DNA of 36,998 nt, taken from the NCBI GenBank assembly GCA_045598065.1, contig JAZLLJ010000065.1, forward strand, positions 1 to 36,998. The letters are read 5' to 3'. This DNA is from RGIG426 sp045598065. Lineage in GTDB: Bacteria; Bacillota; Clostridia; Oscillospirales; Acutalibacteraceae. The translations under genes were made by a program, and so were the position numbers. Shown here in pieces: positions 15,281 through 25,330 of the stretch. The stretch's first letter is position 1, and every line of letters begins with the position of its first letter. Under the pieces are notes generated by a model. The model made no database searches. It was not told where the DNA came from and saw only the letters and a list, made by a program, of their open reading frames with translations.

Positions 15281-18200
15281 TTGCGTAGGCTAACTAAAAA
15301 AGTGGCTTGTGTGCTGCTGGCAATGTCGATGCTTGTGTCTATTGCGTGCCCGGCGCTTGCGGATAACGAAGAAGAACAACTGGATACAGCTGTTTCTTTG
15401 GAAGCAGGCGGCGTGGGCGAAGAACAAGCAGAAGAGCCGGCGGACAACGCGGCAGAAGACATCGAAAATGAAAAAAGTGAGGAGGCCGCCTCCGCAGAAA
15501 CGGTTACAGAGGTGGATCCTACCGCTATCGCGTTGGCCGAAGTGGAAAATGAGTATAAGAATTTCCTGAATGCTCACAAAGTCACGACTGAAAACGAAGC
15601 GATGGCCCTTGGCGGTTCCGAAGATATCGCCGTTCCGTTGGACTCGGTGACGGGTGATTGCACGAAAAACGAGGACAACGACATTGTGATTGCGGAAGAG
15701 GGGTATGCGACGTTTGAACTTCCGTCTGTGCCCGAGGGGTTGTACCAAATCCGCCTCGAATACGACTTGATCGATTTCGACGAAGCACAAAACAAAGTGC
15801 GTACCCGTGATGCGGAGTGTGCGGTGTTGCTTGACGGAAAAATCCCTTACGCCGAAGCTCGTGACCTCACTCTTTCGCGTTTGTGGCGCAACAAGGGCGG
15901 TAAAATCGAGCGCGACGCCAATAACAACGACATCAAACCGGCTCAAGAGCAGATTACCAAAGAAGAACGCGGTTATCTGACACAAGAGTTGAAAGATGCT
16001 GCCGGATACTACTCTCAGGCGCTGCTGTTCGATTTCTCTGACGTGAGCGAATTGACCTTCGTCAGTTTGCGTGAGAGTGTGATTATCCACAGCATCACGC
16101 TTGTTTGCCCGAAACAGTTGGTCCCTTATAAAGAGTACATCAGCAACTACTCGGACAAAAACAATCAGGCGGAGACACTGGATAATATCCAGGGCGAAGA
16201 TTGCCTCTACAAAAGCGATGCAACCTTGACTCCGCAGGAAGACCGCAGTTCTCCGATGACCTATCCGAACGACGGCAGCAAAATCCGCCTCAACTACATC
16301 GGCGGCAAAAACTGGTCTACTGCCGGCCAGGAGGTTACGTGGGAGCTGAAACCGGAAAAATCCGGCTTGTATGAGATTCGTCTCCGCTGCCGTCAGATTT
16401 ATTCCAACGACTTGTACTCCGCGCGTACGCTGCGTATCGACGGCGAAATTCCTTTTGCGGAAGCCGCGGATATCCATTTCACCTACAACAACGGTTGGAT
16501 CATCTACACCGTGTCGGTGGATGGTGAAGCGTGCAAGTTCTGGTTAGAGGGCGGCGTAACGCATACGTTGTCCCTGTCTGTGACGTTGGGCGACCTCGGT
16601 CCCACGTTGGAGCGTTTGGAAGCCTGCGTGCAGGAACTGAACAACATTTACAGCGACTTAATTATGATTATGAGCGCCACGCCGGATACCGACCGTGACT
16701 ATCAACTGAATGATGTGATTCCGGATACGCTGGAAAATATGGAGAAGCAAGCGAAGATTTTGGACGGTATCGCAGAAGATATCGAAGAGATTTCCGGTTC
16801 TTCCGGCAGCTCGCTTTCTTCCATTACAAAAACGTCGATTCAGCTGAAGGAGTTCTGTGATGATCCGAACACCATTGCTTCTCAGCTGAAATACTACAAA
16901 GACAACATCGCTTCCCTCAGCGAAGTGATGACCGGCGCGCAAGCGCGCCCGTTGGATATTGACTACATCTCGGTGGCGGCTCCTTCCGAACCTCTGCCGA
17001 AAGCGGAGAAAAACTTCTTCCAAAAACTGTGGTATCAAATCCAATTGTTTATTGCTTCCTTTATTGAAGACTACAACAGTCTTGCCGGTACCGGCGGTGA
17101 AGCCTCCACCACGTTGACGGTATGGACAACTCTCGGCCGTGACCAGGCTTCGATTATCAACGAGTTGATTCGTTCTGACTACACGCCGAATACCGAAGAA
17201 AACTTCGGCAGTCAGATAGGCGTTGACCTGCAAGTGGTGCCTGTGGACGCACTGATGCCGTCTGTGGCAGCCGGCAACGGGCCGGACGTTTTGCTTAACG
17301 CCACCTCCAAATTGCCGGTTGAATATGCCATGCGTGGTGCTTCCGCCAACCTGCGCGAAGTCGTGGATGAGAATGAGTTGGAAGAAGTGCTCAGCCGCTT
17401 CGGTAACGAAGAAGAGTACACGCAAGCAACGTTGCCGTTCACCTATACCGGAAAGGACGGTGTGACCGGCTTGTACGGCCTGCCGGATCAGTACCTCTAC
17501 TCGGTGCTGTTCTATCGCACCGATATCTTGAAAGGTTTGGGCATTGAACCGCCGACACTGGAAAATCCCTGGACTTGGGACGATGTGATTGACATTCTGC
17601 CGATTCTGCAAGGTAAAAACAGATCCATGTTGATGGAAACCGGTGACAAGACCGGTGCCGACGTGGAACAATATGGTATCAATACCTACGCCATCTTCCT
17701 TTATCAAAACGGTGGTTCTTTCTACAGCGAAGATCGCACTCGTTCCGCTTTGGACAGCGAGAATGCCGTGCGTGCGTTTGAACGTTGGACCAACCTGTAC
17801 ACGAACTACGGTCTGCCGACCAACTTCGATATGCTCTCCCGTTTCCGTACGGGTGAGTCCCCGTTGCTGATTACCGACTTCCCGTTCTACAACAACCTCT
17901 CCGTTTCCGCTCCGGAATTGAAAGGCTTGTGGGGCATGACGTTGGTGCCCGGCACGGTGCAGGAAGACGGCAGCGTCAATATGACGACCAAAGGCGGCGG
18001 CACGGCGGTTATCCTGATGGATGCGGCCGAGAATAAGCAAGCCGGCTGGGACTTCATCAAATGGTGGACTTCCGACGATACCCAAACCACTTACGCAACC
18101 AACTTGGAATCCTTGCTCGGTACGGCGGCCCGTTACGCAACGGCCAACAAAGCCGCGTTCAACAACCTGGCTTGGTCTAAGAGCGAGCTTGCGGTGCTGA

Positions 18201-18415
18201 ACGAAGAAGCCAAATACGCCGCGACCATTCCGGAAACTCCGGGTAGTTACTACACGCCGCGTCACATCAACAACGCGTTCCGTGCGGTCTGCATCAAGGA
18301 GAATAAGGAAGATGCCCGTGAAGCAATTTTGAAGTATGCACAAATTATCACCGATGAGATAACCGATAAACGTAAAGAATTCGGTTTCAAAGAGGCTAAT
18401 GAAAAGAGGGATTAA
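15281..18415 (+). CDS. Secreted fusion: two binding-like modules plus solute-binding domain
   Basis: A 1044-residue exported protein. A Sec signal ends near ALA-DNE (residue 27). An acidic linker leads to two related modules that share GLYQIRLEY/GLYEIRLRC and LDGKIPYAEA/IDGEIPFAEA, resembling beta-sandwich carbohydrate-binding folds. A helical region follows (about 450-560), then a hydrophobic amphipathic stretch around NFFQKLWYQIQLFIASFI. From about residue 610 there is a full family-1 solute-binding domain (TLTVWTTLGRD, GNGPDVLL, ENPWTWDDV). The start is TTG at 15281 with GGGAGG upstream; the frame opens at 15242, but that start has no ribosome site. Cys23 lies in SIAC, a poor lipobox, so anchoring is unclear. 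It precedes the first permease by six bases and is probably its cognate receptor. Confidence 0.85.
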   Translation: MRRLTKKVACVLLAMSMLVSIACPALADNEEEQLDTAVSLEAGGVGEEQAEEPADNAAEDIENEKSEEAASAETVTEVDPTAIALAEVENEYKNFLNAHKVTTENEAMALGGSEDIAVPLDSVTGDCTKNEDNDIVIAEEGYATFELPSVPEGLYQIRLEYDLIDFDEAQNKVRTRDAECAVLLDGKIPYAEARDLTLSRLWRNKGGKIERDANNNDIKPAQEQITKEERGYLTQELKDAAGYYSQALLFDFSDVSELTFVSLRESVIIHSITLVCPKQLVPYKEYISNYSDKNNQAETLDNIQGEDCLYKSDATLTPQEDRSSPMTYPNDGSKIRLNYIGGKNWSTAGQEVTWELKPEKSGLYEIRLRCRQIYSNDLYSARTLRIDGEIPFAEAADIHFTYNNGWIIYTVSVDGEACKFWLEGGVTHTLSLSVTLGDLGPTLERLEACVQELNNIYSDLIMIMSATPDTDRDYQLNDVIPDTLENMEKQAKILDGIAEDIEEISGSSGSSLSSITKTSIQLKEFCDDPNTIASQLKYYKDNIASLSEVMTGAQARPLDIDYISVAAPSEPLPKAEKNFFQKLWYQIQLFIASFIEDYNSLAGTGGEASTTLTVWTTLGRDQASIINELIRSDYTPNTEENFGSQIGVDLQVVPVDALMPSVAAGNGPDVLLNATSKLPVEYAMRGASANLREVVDENELEEVLSRFGNEEEYTQATLPFTYTGKDGVTGLYGLPDQYLYSVLFYRTDILKGLGIEPPTLENPWTWDDVIDILPILQGKNRSMLMETGDKTGADVEQYGINTYAIFLYQNGGSFYSEDRTRSALDSENAVRAFERWTNLYTNYGLPTNFDMLSRFRTGESPLLITDFPFYNNLSVSAPELKGLWGMTLVPGTVQEDGSVNMTTKGGGTAVILMDAAENKQAGWDFIKWWTSDDTQTTYATNLESLLGTAARYATANKAAFNNLAWSKSELAVLNEEAKYAATIPETPGSYYTPRHINNAFRAVCIKENKEDAREAILKYAQIITDEITDKRKEFGFKEANEKRD

Positions 18416-18421
18416 AAACGT

Positions 18422-19339
18422 ATGAAAAGCGGAAAATCGCCGTTAATCGCTGACTGGCGCCAAACGTGGAAACGTGATCGCGTTGCATACGGCTTTTTGA
18501 TTCCGTATGCGGTGTTCTTCTTGGTTTTCACCGTTTTGCCCGTTGTGATTTCGATTATTTACGGCTTTACTTACTACAACATTTTTGAAAAGACCAGATG
18601 GATTTGGCTGGATAACTACGTTCGCTTGATGACGCGTGACAGCGTGTTCCCGATTGCTTTGCAGAACACGCTCAAATTCGCCATCATCTGCGGTCCGGGC
18701 GGATACATCCTCTCCTACTTGGTAGCATGGATGATTAACGAGGTTTCCTCGAAAATCCGTATGATTTTCGTTCTTATCTGTTATTCGCCGACCATCGCCG
18801 GTTCCATCTACGTCGTGTTTAGCGTGCTGTTCTCCGGTGACGCTTACGGCTACATCAACAGCGCGTTGATGGAATACGGTATTATCGAGAAGCCTATAGA
18901 ATGGCTGACCGATCCGAACTACATTTCTACCGTTATTATTATCTGTGTGTTGTGGGGATCCATGGGCGCCGGCTTCCTTTCGTTCGTTGCCGGTTTCCGC
19001 ACCATTGATACCCAGTTCTATGAAGCCGCCGCTATCGACGGCCTCAAAAACCGCTGGCAGGAACTGTGGTACGTCACCTTGCCGATGATGAAACCGCAGT
19101 TGCTGTTCGGTGCTACTATGAGCATCACGAGCGCGTTCTCTATCCACCAGCAGACGATTGCCCTTGCAGGTTATCCGTCTACGGAGGACGCGGTCACGAC
19201 CATCGTCAACTTGATGGTTGACTATGGTTATCAACGTTTCGACCTCGGTTATGCATCGGCAATGGCCACTGTGCTGTTCCTGATGATGCTGGTGTCCCGT
19301 TGGCTCATCAATAAACTGATTGCGAGGACCGGAACATGA
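18422..19339 (+). CDS. Sugar ABC transporter permease, MalF/UgpA type
   Basis: A 305-residue CUT1-family inner-membrane permease with six predicted helices. The cytoplasmic EAA loop that docks the ATPase is clear as EAAAIDGLKNRWQELWYVTLP near residue 200 (first 20 residues shown in part). The first helix starts at about residue 24, after a short basic tail with KRDR. AGAGGG lies upstream of the ATG. The next permease starts with a 4-base overlap (ATGA), so the pair is made in equal amounts. It probably forms the heterodimeric channel served by the 1044-residue binding protein immediately upstream. No ATPase is encoded nearby. Confidence 0.93.
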   Translation: MKSGKSPLIADWRQTWKRDRVAYGFLIPYAVFFLVFTVLPVVISIIYGFTYYNIFEKTRWIWLDNYVRLMTRDSVFPIALQNTLKFAIICGPGGYILSYLVAWMINEVSSKIRMIFVLICYSPTIAGSIYVVFSVLFSGDAYGYINSALMEYGIIEKPIEWLTDPNYISTVIIICVLWGSMGAGFLSFVAGFRTIDTQFYEAAAIDGLKNRWQELWYVTLPMMKPQLLFGATMSITSAFSIHQQTIALAGYPSTEDAVTTIVNLMVDYGYQRFDLGYASAMATVLFLMMLVSRWLINKLIARTGT

Positions 19340-20307
19340 GCAAGCAGACGAAGAAAAAAGTGAATATTCCGGTTCTTGGCGCAATCGGCAAATTTTTCAA
19401 ATCGATTGGCGGCTTCTTCAAAAAGGTGGGCTTGAAGATTCGTCGCTTCCTGCGCCATTTGTTCGCAGTAAAATCCATGCGTTCCCTGAAAGGCGATATT
19501 TTAGCAATCATCTTCCTGGTTTTGTTCTGCTGCATTATGGCAGTTCCGATGATTTACGTTATTTGTAACGCCTTCAAACCGTACGACGAGTTGTTCCTCT
19601 ATCCGCCTCGTTTCTTCGTGAACAACCCGACGTTCGATAACTTCAAAAACCTCTCCCTCGCGATGAGTAACTCCTACGTGCCGTTCTCCCGTTACTTCTT
19701 TAATACCATATTTATTACGGTTGTCGGTACGGGACTCCACGTGATTTTCGCCTCCATGGCGGCGTATTCGCTCGAAAAAATCCACTTCAAAGGACAGAAT
19801 GCATTCTTCAGCTTGGTTGTTGTCGCTCTTCTGTTTACCCCGAACGTCACCTCCATCCCGAACTTCATCATCATGTCCCGTTTGAACTTGGTGGATACTT
19901 ACTGGGCGTTGGTCTTCCCGGCCATCGGTGCTTCGATGGGCTTGTTCCTTATGAAACAGTTCATGTCCAGCATCCATAACGCCATGCTTGAAGCGGCCCG
20001 TATCGACGGTGCCGGCGAGCTGAAAATCTTCTTTACCATCGTGATGCCCAACGTCAAACCGGCTTGGTTGACGCTGATCATCTTCTCGGCAACCGATCTG
20101 TGGAACAACACGGGCGGCGTCTTGATTCGTACCGAGGAAATCAAACCCCTTGCGTTTGCTTTGCAACAGATTTCGCAAGGCGGTCTTGCCCGCGCGGGCG
20201 TGGCCGGTGCTATCAGCGTGCTCCTCATGAGCGTGCCGATTATCCTGTTTGTTGCAACGCAAAGTCAGGTCCTTGATACGATGGCTTCCTCCGGTATTAA
20301 AGAGTAA
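19336..20307 (+). CDS. Carbohydrate ABC transporter permease, MalG/UgpE type, with basic N-terminal extension
   Basis: A 323-residue CUT1 permease, partner of the preceding one. The EAA loop reads EAARIDGAGELKIFFTIVMP, and the helices before and after fit the MalG/UgpE type. It carries about 50 residues before the first transmembrane helix. These are strongly cationic and amphipathic, with repeated FFK and KK patterns (KFFKSIGGFFKKVGLKIRR). This is longer than I expect for MalG-type proteins and could lie on the inner membrane surface or bind another component. The ATG overlaps the stop of the upstream permease by four bases. Confidence 0.92.
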   Translation: MSKQTKKKVNIPVLGAIGKFFKSIGGFFKKVGLKIRRFLRHLFAVKSMRSLKGDILAIIFLVLFCCIMAVPMIYVICNAFKPYDELFLYPPRFFVNNPTFDNFKNLSLAMSNSYVPFSRYFFNTIFITVVGTGLHVIFASMAAYSLEKIHFKGQNAFFSLVVVALLFTPNVTSIPNFIIMSRLNLVDTYWALVFPAIGASMGLFLMKQFMSSIHNAMLEAARIDGAGELKIFFTIVMPNVKPAWLTLIIFSATDLWNNTGGVLIRTEEIKPLAFALQQISQGGLARAGVAGAISVLLMSVPIILFVATQSQVLDTMASSGIKE

Positions 20308-20343
20308 GCCTGTCGTCAAAATCCACAGAAGGGAGAAACAACT

Positions 20344-22053
20344 ATGAGAAAACAGTTACTCTGTCTGGCACTTACGTTGTGTCTGCTTTTGAGTTTCGGA
20401 TTCTCGGTGTGCGCGGAACCTACGGCTACGGAAGCGGAGCCGACCGCCACTGCCGCCGAAACGCAGCCGACCGACGCGGTCGCCCAGGCGGCAGAAAAAT
20501 ATGAGCCCTCGACAGTGATGCCGGACTCGGCGTTTACGGCGTATACCTATGACTGCTGGGGCAATACAGTGAAATGCCCGGACCCGTATTCGTTGATTCG
20601 CAACGTGGACGGCGTGTCTTTGGGTGTTGGCAAATTTGAAAAAGTGGAAGATCTCTTCGCAAAAGATGGTTTTGTTTACCTTACCATCAGCGGTTCGAAA
20701 GAAGGGGACAACGCCCTGATTCGAATGGATGAAAACCTGAATTTGATCAACAAATGGACCGGCTATTCGGATGGCGGCAACGCGGTGGATTTCCGGAAGC
20801 TCCACGGCATATTTGTGACGGATGAAGGTGTGATTTACGTCTGCGAAGAAGGCGTTATTGAAAACAACGGCAAAAAGACCGACGTTCGCAACATCTACGC
20901 TTTTTCGGTTGAGGGTGAGGATGAATCCGCTACGCTCAGCCTCAAGAAAACCATCAACCTTAACAAATCGAAGGATAATCCGCTTATCAAGGAAGACTTT
21001 ATTGAGCGGTATATCCCCGAAAAGATTGTTGTTGACCGCACCGACCGTGTGTACGTAACGTCCACCAACGTGTATGAAGGCATCGTGGTCTTCGATGACA
21101 AAGGTGTGTTTGAGCGTTTCTTGGCTCCCGGTAAAGTTACGGTGGATCCGTTTACGAGATTTTTGAAAAAATACATCTACACGGATGAACAGAAAAGCCG
21201 TATCGAGTCCGCAACGCCTGTGAACTACAACAACATCGATATTGACGAAGAAAGCTTTTTCTTCGTTACGCTGTCTCCGAACGATAAACAGAAAACCACC
21301 ATCCTGTCCGAAATTAAGTCGAAAAAGGGCACGGAACAAGGCGCTCTTGTTCGTCGTTTGAACTTGAACGGTGCCGATATCCTGAAACGTGACGGCTATG
21401 CGCCGCCGGTCGGTGATACCGATATTGAGGATTCGCTCAACAACAAAGATGCCGGCGGTTACAGCCACATTTCGAGCATCAAAGACGTTTCTTGCGGTCA
21501 GTACGGCACGTACGCGCTTATGGATGACGAACGCAAGCACATCTTCGTGTATAACTCCGAAGGCTATCTGCTTTATGCGTTCAACGGCCCGGACACCACG
21601 GCCGGTGGTATCAAAACCCCGGTTGCGTTGGCCCAGAGCAACGAGTTCATCTACGTGTTGGACAGCGCCAGCGGCTCTGTCTTTATGTTCAAGCAGACGG
21701 AATTCGCCAAAACGATTATGAATGCCATCCGCTTAGAAAAAGACGGCAAATATTCCGAAGCGTCGGAGAGTTGGGACCGTGTACTGAAACTGGATGCCAC
21801 CTATGACCTCGCTTATCTCGGCCTTGGCAAAACCGCTTACTGGAAAGGTGATTACGAAGAAGCCGGCCGGTTGTTTAAACTCTGCAACAACCGCATTTGG
21901 TATTCCAAAGCCTGGGCGGAACTTCGAAAAGACGTTCTCGCAAAATGGTTTATGCCGATTGTGCTCTTCATTTTGGGCATCATTGTGCTGGTGTTCGTTT
22001 TGAAGATTGTGAAAAAGAGAAAAGCTAAGAGGAAGGAGGCGTCGGGCTCATGA
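20344..22053 (+). CDS. Membrane-anchored NHL-like propeller and TPR protein
   Basis: A 569-residue protein with a Sec signal (cleavage near VCA-EP, residue 24) and a Thr/Glu-rich linker. A large beta-rich region (about 60-455) has repeated short strands such as VYLTISG, VIYVCEEG and VYVTSTN that suggest an NHL-type propeller. TPR-like helices follow (AIRLEKDGKYSEASESWDRV, LGLGKTAYWKGDYEEAGRLF). One transmembrane helix (about 535-557) precedes a Lys/Arg-rich cytoplasmic tail. The bulk is therefore outside, tethered next to the permeases. Its stop overlaps the Yip1 gene start by four bases. The propeller call rests on pattern only; no enzymatic motif is seen. A scaffold or receptor role is inferred from the position. 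Confidence 0.82.
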   Translation: MRKQLLCLALTLCLLLSFGFSVCAEPTATEAEPTATAAETQPTDAVAQAAEKYEPSTVMPDSAFTAYTYDCWGNTVKCPDPYSLIRNVDGVSLGVGKFEKVEDLFAKDGFVYLTISGSKEGDNALIRMDENLNLINKWTGYSDGGNAVDFRKLHGIFVTDEGVIYVCEEGVIENNGKKTDVRNIYAFSVEGEDESATLSLKKTINLNKSKDNPLIKEDFIERYIPEKIVVDRTDRVYVTSTNVYEGIVVFDDKGVFERFLAPGKVTVDPFTRFLKKYIYTDEQKSRIESATPVNYNNIDIDEESFFFVTLSPNDKQKTTILSEIKSKKGTEQGALVRRLNLNGADILKRDGYAPPVGDTDIEDSLNNKDAGGYSHISSIKDVSCGQYGTYALMDDERKHIFVYNSEGYLLYAFNGPDTTAGGIKTPVALAQSNEFIYVLDSASGSVFMFKQTEFAKTIMNAIRLEKDGKYSEASESWDRVLKLDATYDLAYLGLGKTAYWKGDYEEAGRLFKLCNNRIWYSKAWAELRKDVLAKWFMPIVLFILGIIVLVFVLKIVKKRKAKRKEASGS

Positions 22054-22691
22054 AAAACTTGAAAAACAACAAAACGATTCAGGGCCTTAAGTACTCCGGA
22101 AACATCATTTCTCACCCCATTCAAGGCGTGTATGAAATGCGCTTTGAGGGACAGGGCGATATGATTGCCTGTGTGATTTTGATGATTCTCTTTACGTTCT
22201 CGGTGATTTGCAAACAGGTCTATACGGGTTTTATCTTCAACGAGATCAACACGCGTTCTTACAGTGTGGTCCGCGAGATTGCCAACGTGCTGTTCCCGTT
22301 CTTCCTGTGGTGTATCGCCAACTGGTCGGTCACGGCGCTGATGGACGGCGAAGGCCGTTTCCGCGACATTTATATGTCTTTGTGCTATGCAACGGTGCCG
22401 TGCATCGTGACCAACTTCTTGTACATTCCGGTCAGCTATTGGTTTACCGCTGAGGAAGCCGGATTCCTCGGAATCATCAACGGCGTGGGTGTGGTGTTCT
22501 TCGTTTTGTATGCCTTTATCGGCAACCTAACGGTTCATCAGTTCACTCTCAGCAAAGCACTTTTCACCGTGCTGCTGACCTTGTTCGGAATGGTGTTTAT
22601 CATGTTCTTGATGGTGTTGTTCGCCAGTATGTTTGACTCGCTGTTCAGCTATATCAAGGGCGTCGTGACAGAAATTCAGTTAAGGGTGTGA
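22050..22691 (+). CDS. YIP1 family integral membrane protein
   Basis: A 213-residue protein with about five hydrophobic helices, matching the bacterial Yip1 family (Yip1-domain proteins of unknown role, distantly like eukaryotic Golgi Yip1). The N-terminal ISHPIQGVYEMRFEGQGD is typical of the family entry. Later helices include VLFPFFLWCIANWSVTALM and a Gly-rich turn. It overlaps the propeller protein upstream by four bases and ends a few bases before the giant lipoprotein. It therefore sits in the middle of the coupled transport cassette, and its retention there suggests a part in assembly or gating of the transport complex. That role is inferred. Confidence 0.86.
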   Translation: MKNLKNNKTIQGLKYSGNIISHPIQGVYEMRFEGQGDMIACVILMILFTFSVICKQVYTGFIFNEINTRSYSVVREIANVLFPFFLWCIANWSVTALMDGEGRFRDIYMSLCYATVPCIVTNFLYIPVSYWFTAEEAGFLGIINGVGVVFFVLYAFIGNLTVHQFTLSKALFTVLLTLFGMVFIMFLMVLFASMFDSLFSYIKGVVTEIQLRV

Positions 22692-22696
22692 GTAAG

Positions 22697-25330
22697 ATGA
22701 AAGGACAAACGTATAAACGCTTTTTGGCAATTCTCGTCGTCCTTTGTCTTGCCATAAGCTTGACGGGATGCGCCGCCGACTCTTCCAAGTTTACGACACT
22801 GACCAGTGAAGAGATTGAGGCGTGGCAAACGAACGAAGAAGACAAAAAGTATTCACAGGAAGAGAGCGATCTCGGATTGGAGAATATGAGGGAAGTGGCT
22901 TCCGATAGCGGACTTACCTTGTATTACAACGATAAAACCACCGAAATTGCCGTGAAAACACAAGACGGCACTGTGTGGTACTCCAACTCCCAAGACCGCT
23001 TGAACTTCAACCAAAACCAACTGGGTATGTATTCGTCTCAGCTGATTGTGGAAACCGTCAGTTTGAAAGACGAAGTGAAAGAAGAGCAGAACAACTTTGA
23101 CAAGAGCGTTATGTTCGGCCAGGCAATGACAGAGGATGCCGACAAAAACGATAATACGTTCAAAGTGAAGTATCTCTTCAACAAAAAGAAAAGCGAGACG
23201 TTGTTCCCGCAGTGCTTAACAATCGAAAAATACGATGAGATTATGGAGCAGCTGGACACGTCTGAGCAGTCTCGATTTAAGACGTATTATCTCCCAATCG
23301 ATATGGCGAAATTGAAAGGTGCATCCAAAACATCGATTGAGGAAAGCTTTGCGAAAGCCGACGAAGTCGGTACGTTCCGCAAACTGAAAGATGCTCCGTC
23401 TACCACGGTTTCCAACAACATCACTTCCTACATGGAAAAAGTCGGTTTCACGAAAGATGACAAGGCTGAGCAGGAAAACGCGCTCGGTTATCAAGGGGAA
23501 GAGGGCAAAACCAATTACTTCACCGTTTCCATCCAGTATACGTTGAAAGACGGCCGCTTGGTGGTTGATGTCCCCACCGAAGACATCAAAACGACCGGCA
23601 ACATTTCCATCTTAGGTATCACGGTGCTTCCGCACTGGAATACTGCGGAAGGCTACAAATCGACGGAAATGCTCATTCCGGACGGTTCCGGTGCCATTGT
23701 GAAACTCGGAGAGATCGCAGCTTCCCCGGAGGTTTATAAAGAGAAAATCTACGGCGAAGACTGTGCTCAAAACAAAAAATTGAACGTCTCGGAAAAGAAG
23801 AGCATTTATTTCCCGATGTACGGTGTCTCCAATAAGGATGGTTCTATGTACGCCACCGCCACCGGCGCGGATGCTACGGCGTACATGACGATTCATCCCT
23901 ACACGGAGGAGAACTCGCCGGGTTACGGTGGATTCTACTTCCAGCTTTTAGACACCGAACAAGTGCGTATGAGCGAAAGCGATGACGATACCGTTACCAC
24001 CTACGCCAATGAAATTGTGGACGATCCCATTCAAGTGGACTTCACGTTCTTGGACAAAGAGAAAAACAGTTGGGTGGATATCGCAAACGACTACCGTGAG
24101 CGCTTGATTAGCGAAAAGAAAATTACCGCTAACGATTCGATTGATAAAGTTCCGCTGTCGGTGGAATTCCTCGGCGCGATTGACGACATCAAAACGGTGA
24201 TGGGTGTTCCCACCGAATACATCAAACCGCTTACCACGTTCAGCCAGGCCAAGACCATCAGCAGTGAGTTGGTCGGCAACGAGGCGTACAAAGACAACAA
24301 ATTGATTGTTCAGTATGACGCTTGGTTTAACGGCGGCGCCAAATCCACGATTCAAAACAGTGTCGATCCGGAAAAAGAGGTCGGCAGTGTCAGTGAGATG
24401 CAAGAATTGGCAGATACTGTTCAAAGTCACGACGGCAGCTTCTATCCGCTGCTCGATTATCAGTACGTCTACCGCAACACCGCGTTTGACGACTTTACGG
24501 TCAATTCCGATACCGCTCGCGGTATTATGCGTGAAGCAGCGTTCAAAGCGGATTTCAACGTCGGCAACTTCTTGGCGGACGAGGACGGTTTGATAGGTTA
24601 CTTGCTTTCCCCGGCGAAGAGTATGGAAACGCTGAAATCCTTCTTGAGCAGTTACGACAATACCGTGAAAGATCTCAAAACGTTGGGCCTTTCGTATGCG
24701 GCTTCGGATTTGTCCAGCGACTATGCCCGTAAAGGCTTTGTGACGCGTAACGAGTCTAAAGCGATGCTGCAAGAGGTTTTGAACAGCGCGATGGAGAATC
24801 ACCGCTTCCTGTCTCGCGGCGCAAACGAATATGCGTTGGCGGCTATGGACGTGGCAACACAGATTCCTATGGATTGCAACAAATACTCTCTTATTTCGCG
24901 TAGCGTGCCTTTCACCCAAATGGTGCTGGCCGGCTCCATTATGTATACTGCGGAAACGTGGAACAATGTTGCGGACTCCGATTATTACACGCTCCGCTGC
25001 ATCGAGACCGGTAGTGCTCCGGACTTTACGGTGATTGCCGCTGACAACAGCGACGTGAAATACACGAAATACGATCAGTATTATGCGGTGAACTACGACA
25101 CCATCAAAGACTCCATGGAAGATGTGACCGCAACGGTGACAAAAGCCCTTTCGGATGTCTACGGTTCGAAGATGGTGAATCACGAACAGTTGACGAATAA
25201 CGTGGTTGCCGTTACCTATGACAATGGCAACGTGGTGGTTGTCAACTACGGTGATACCGCGTACACCAGCCCCTACGGTGTGGTGGAAGGCGGAAGCTAT
25301 CTGACCGCGAAAGGAGGGAATGCCCAATGA
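22697..25330 (+). CDS. Giant lipoprotein, DUF5696-like
   Basis: An 877-residue lipoprotein with lipobox LTGC (C25). I recognise it as resembling the DUF5696 family of Firmicutes transport clusters. The N-terminal half (about 60-440) is beta-rich. The centre (about 470-800) reads like a TIM-barrel, with strands such as VPLSVEFLGAI, KPLTTFSQAK, KLIVQYDAWFNGG and YPLLDYQYVY. A small beta domain closes the protein. The fold recalls large glycoside hydrolases, but I cannot assign catalytic residues, so enzyme or receptor roles remain open. ATG at 22697 is chosen over the GTG at 22688, because AAGGGTG gives spacing for the ATG. The stop overlaps the next permease by four bases. Confidence 0.82.
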   Translation: MKGQTYKRFLAILVVLCLAISLTGCAADSSKFTTLTSEEIEAWQTNEEDKKYSQEESDLGLENMREVASDSGLTLYYNDKTTEIAVKTQDGTVWYSNSQDRLNFNQNQLGMYSSQLIVETVSLKDEVKEEQNNFDKSVMFGQAMTEDADKNDNTFKVKYLFNKKKSETLFPQCLTIEKYDEIMEQLDTSEQSRFKTYYLPIDMAKLKGASKTSIEESFAKADEVGTFRKLKDAPSTTVSNNITSYMEKVGFTKDDKAEQENALGYQGEEGKTNYFTVSIQYTLKDGRLVVDVPTEDIKTTGNISILGITVLPHWNTAEGYKSTEMLIPDGSGAIVKLGEIAASPEVYKEKIYGEDCAQNKKLNVSEKKSIYFPMYGVSNKDGSMYATATGADATAYMTIHPYTEENSPGYGGFYFQLLDTEQVRMSESDDDTVTTYANEIVDDPIQVDFTFLDKEKNSWVDIANDYRERLISEKKITANDSIDKVPLSVEFLGAIDDIKTVMGVPTEYIKPLTTFSQAKTISSELVGNEAYKDNKLIVQYDAWFNGGAKSTIQNSVDPEKEVGSVSEMQELADTVQSHDGSFYPLLDYQYVYRNTAFDDFTVNSDTARGIMREAAFKADFNVGNFLADEDGLIGYLLSPAKSMETLKSFLSSYDNTVKDLKTLGLSYAASDLSSDYARKGFVTRNESKAMLQEVLNSAMENHRFLSRGANEYALAAMDVATQIPMDCNKYSLISRSVPFTQMVLAGSIMYTAETWNNVADSDYYTLRCIETGSAPDFTVIAADNSDVKYTKYDQYYAVNYDTIKDSMEDVTATVTKALSDVYGSKMVNHEQLTNNVVAVTYDNGNVVVVNYGDTAYTSPYGVVEGGSYLTAKGGNAQ

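Noticed and set aside
16658..18343. A 561-codon minus-strand frame
   Set aside because: It lies within the fused solute-binding gene on the opposite strand and has no ribosome site or recognisable motif.
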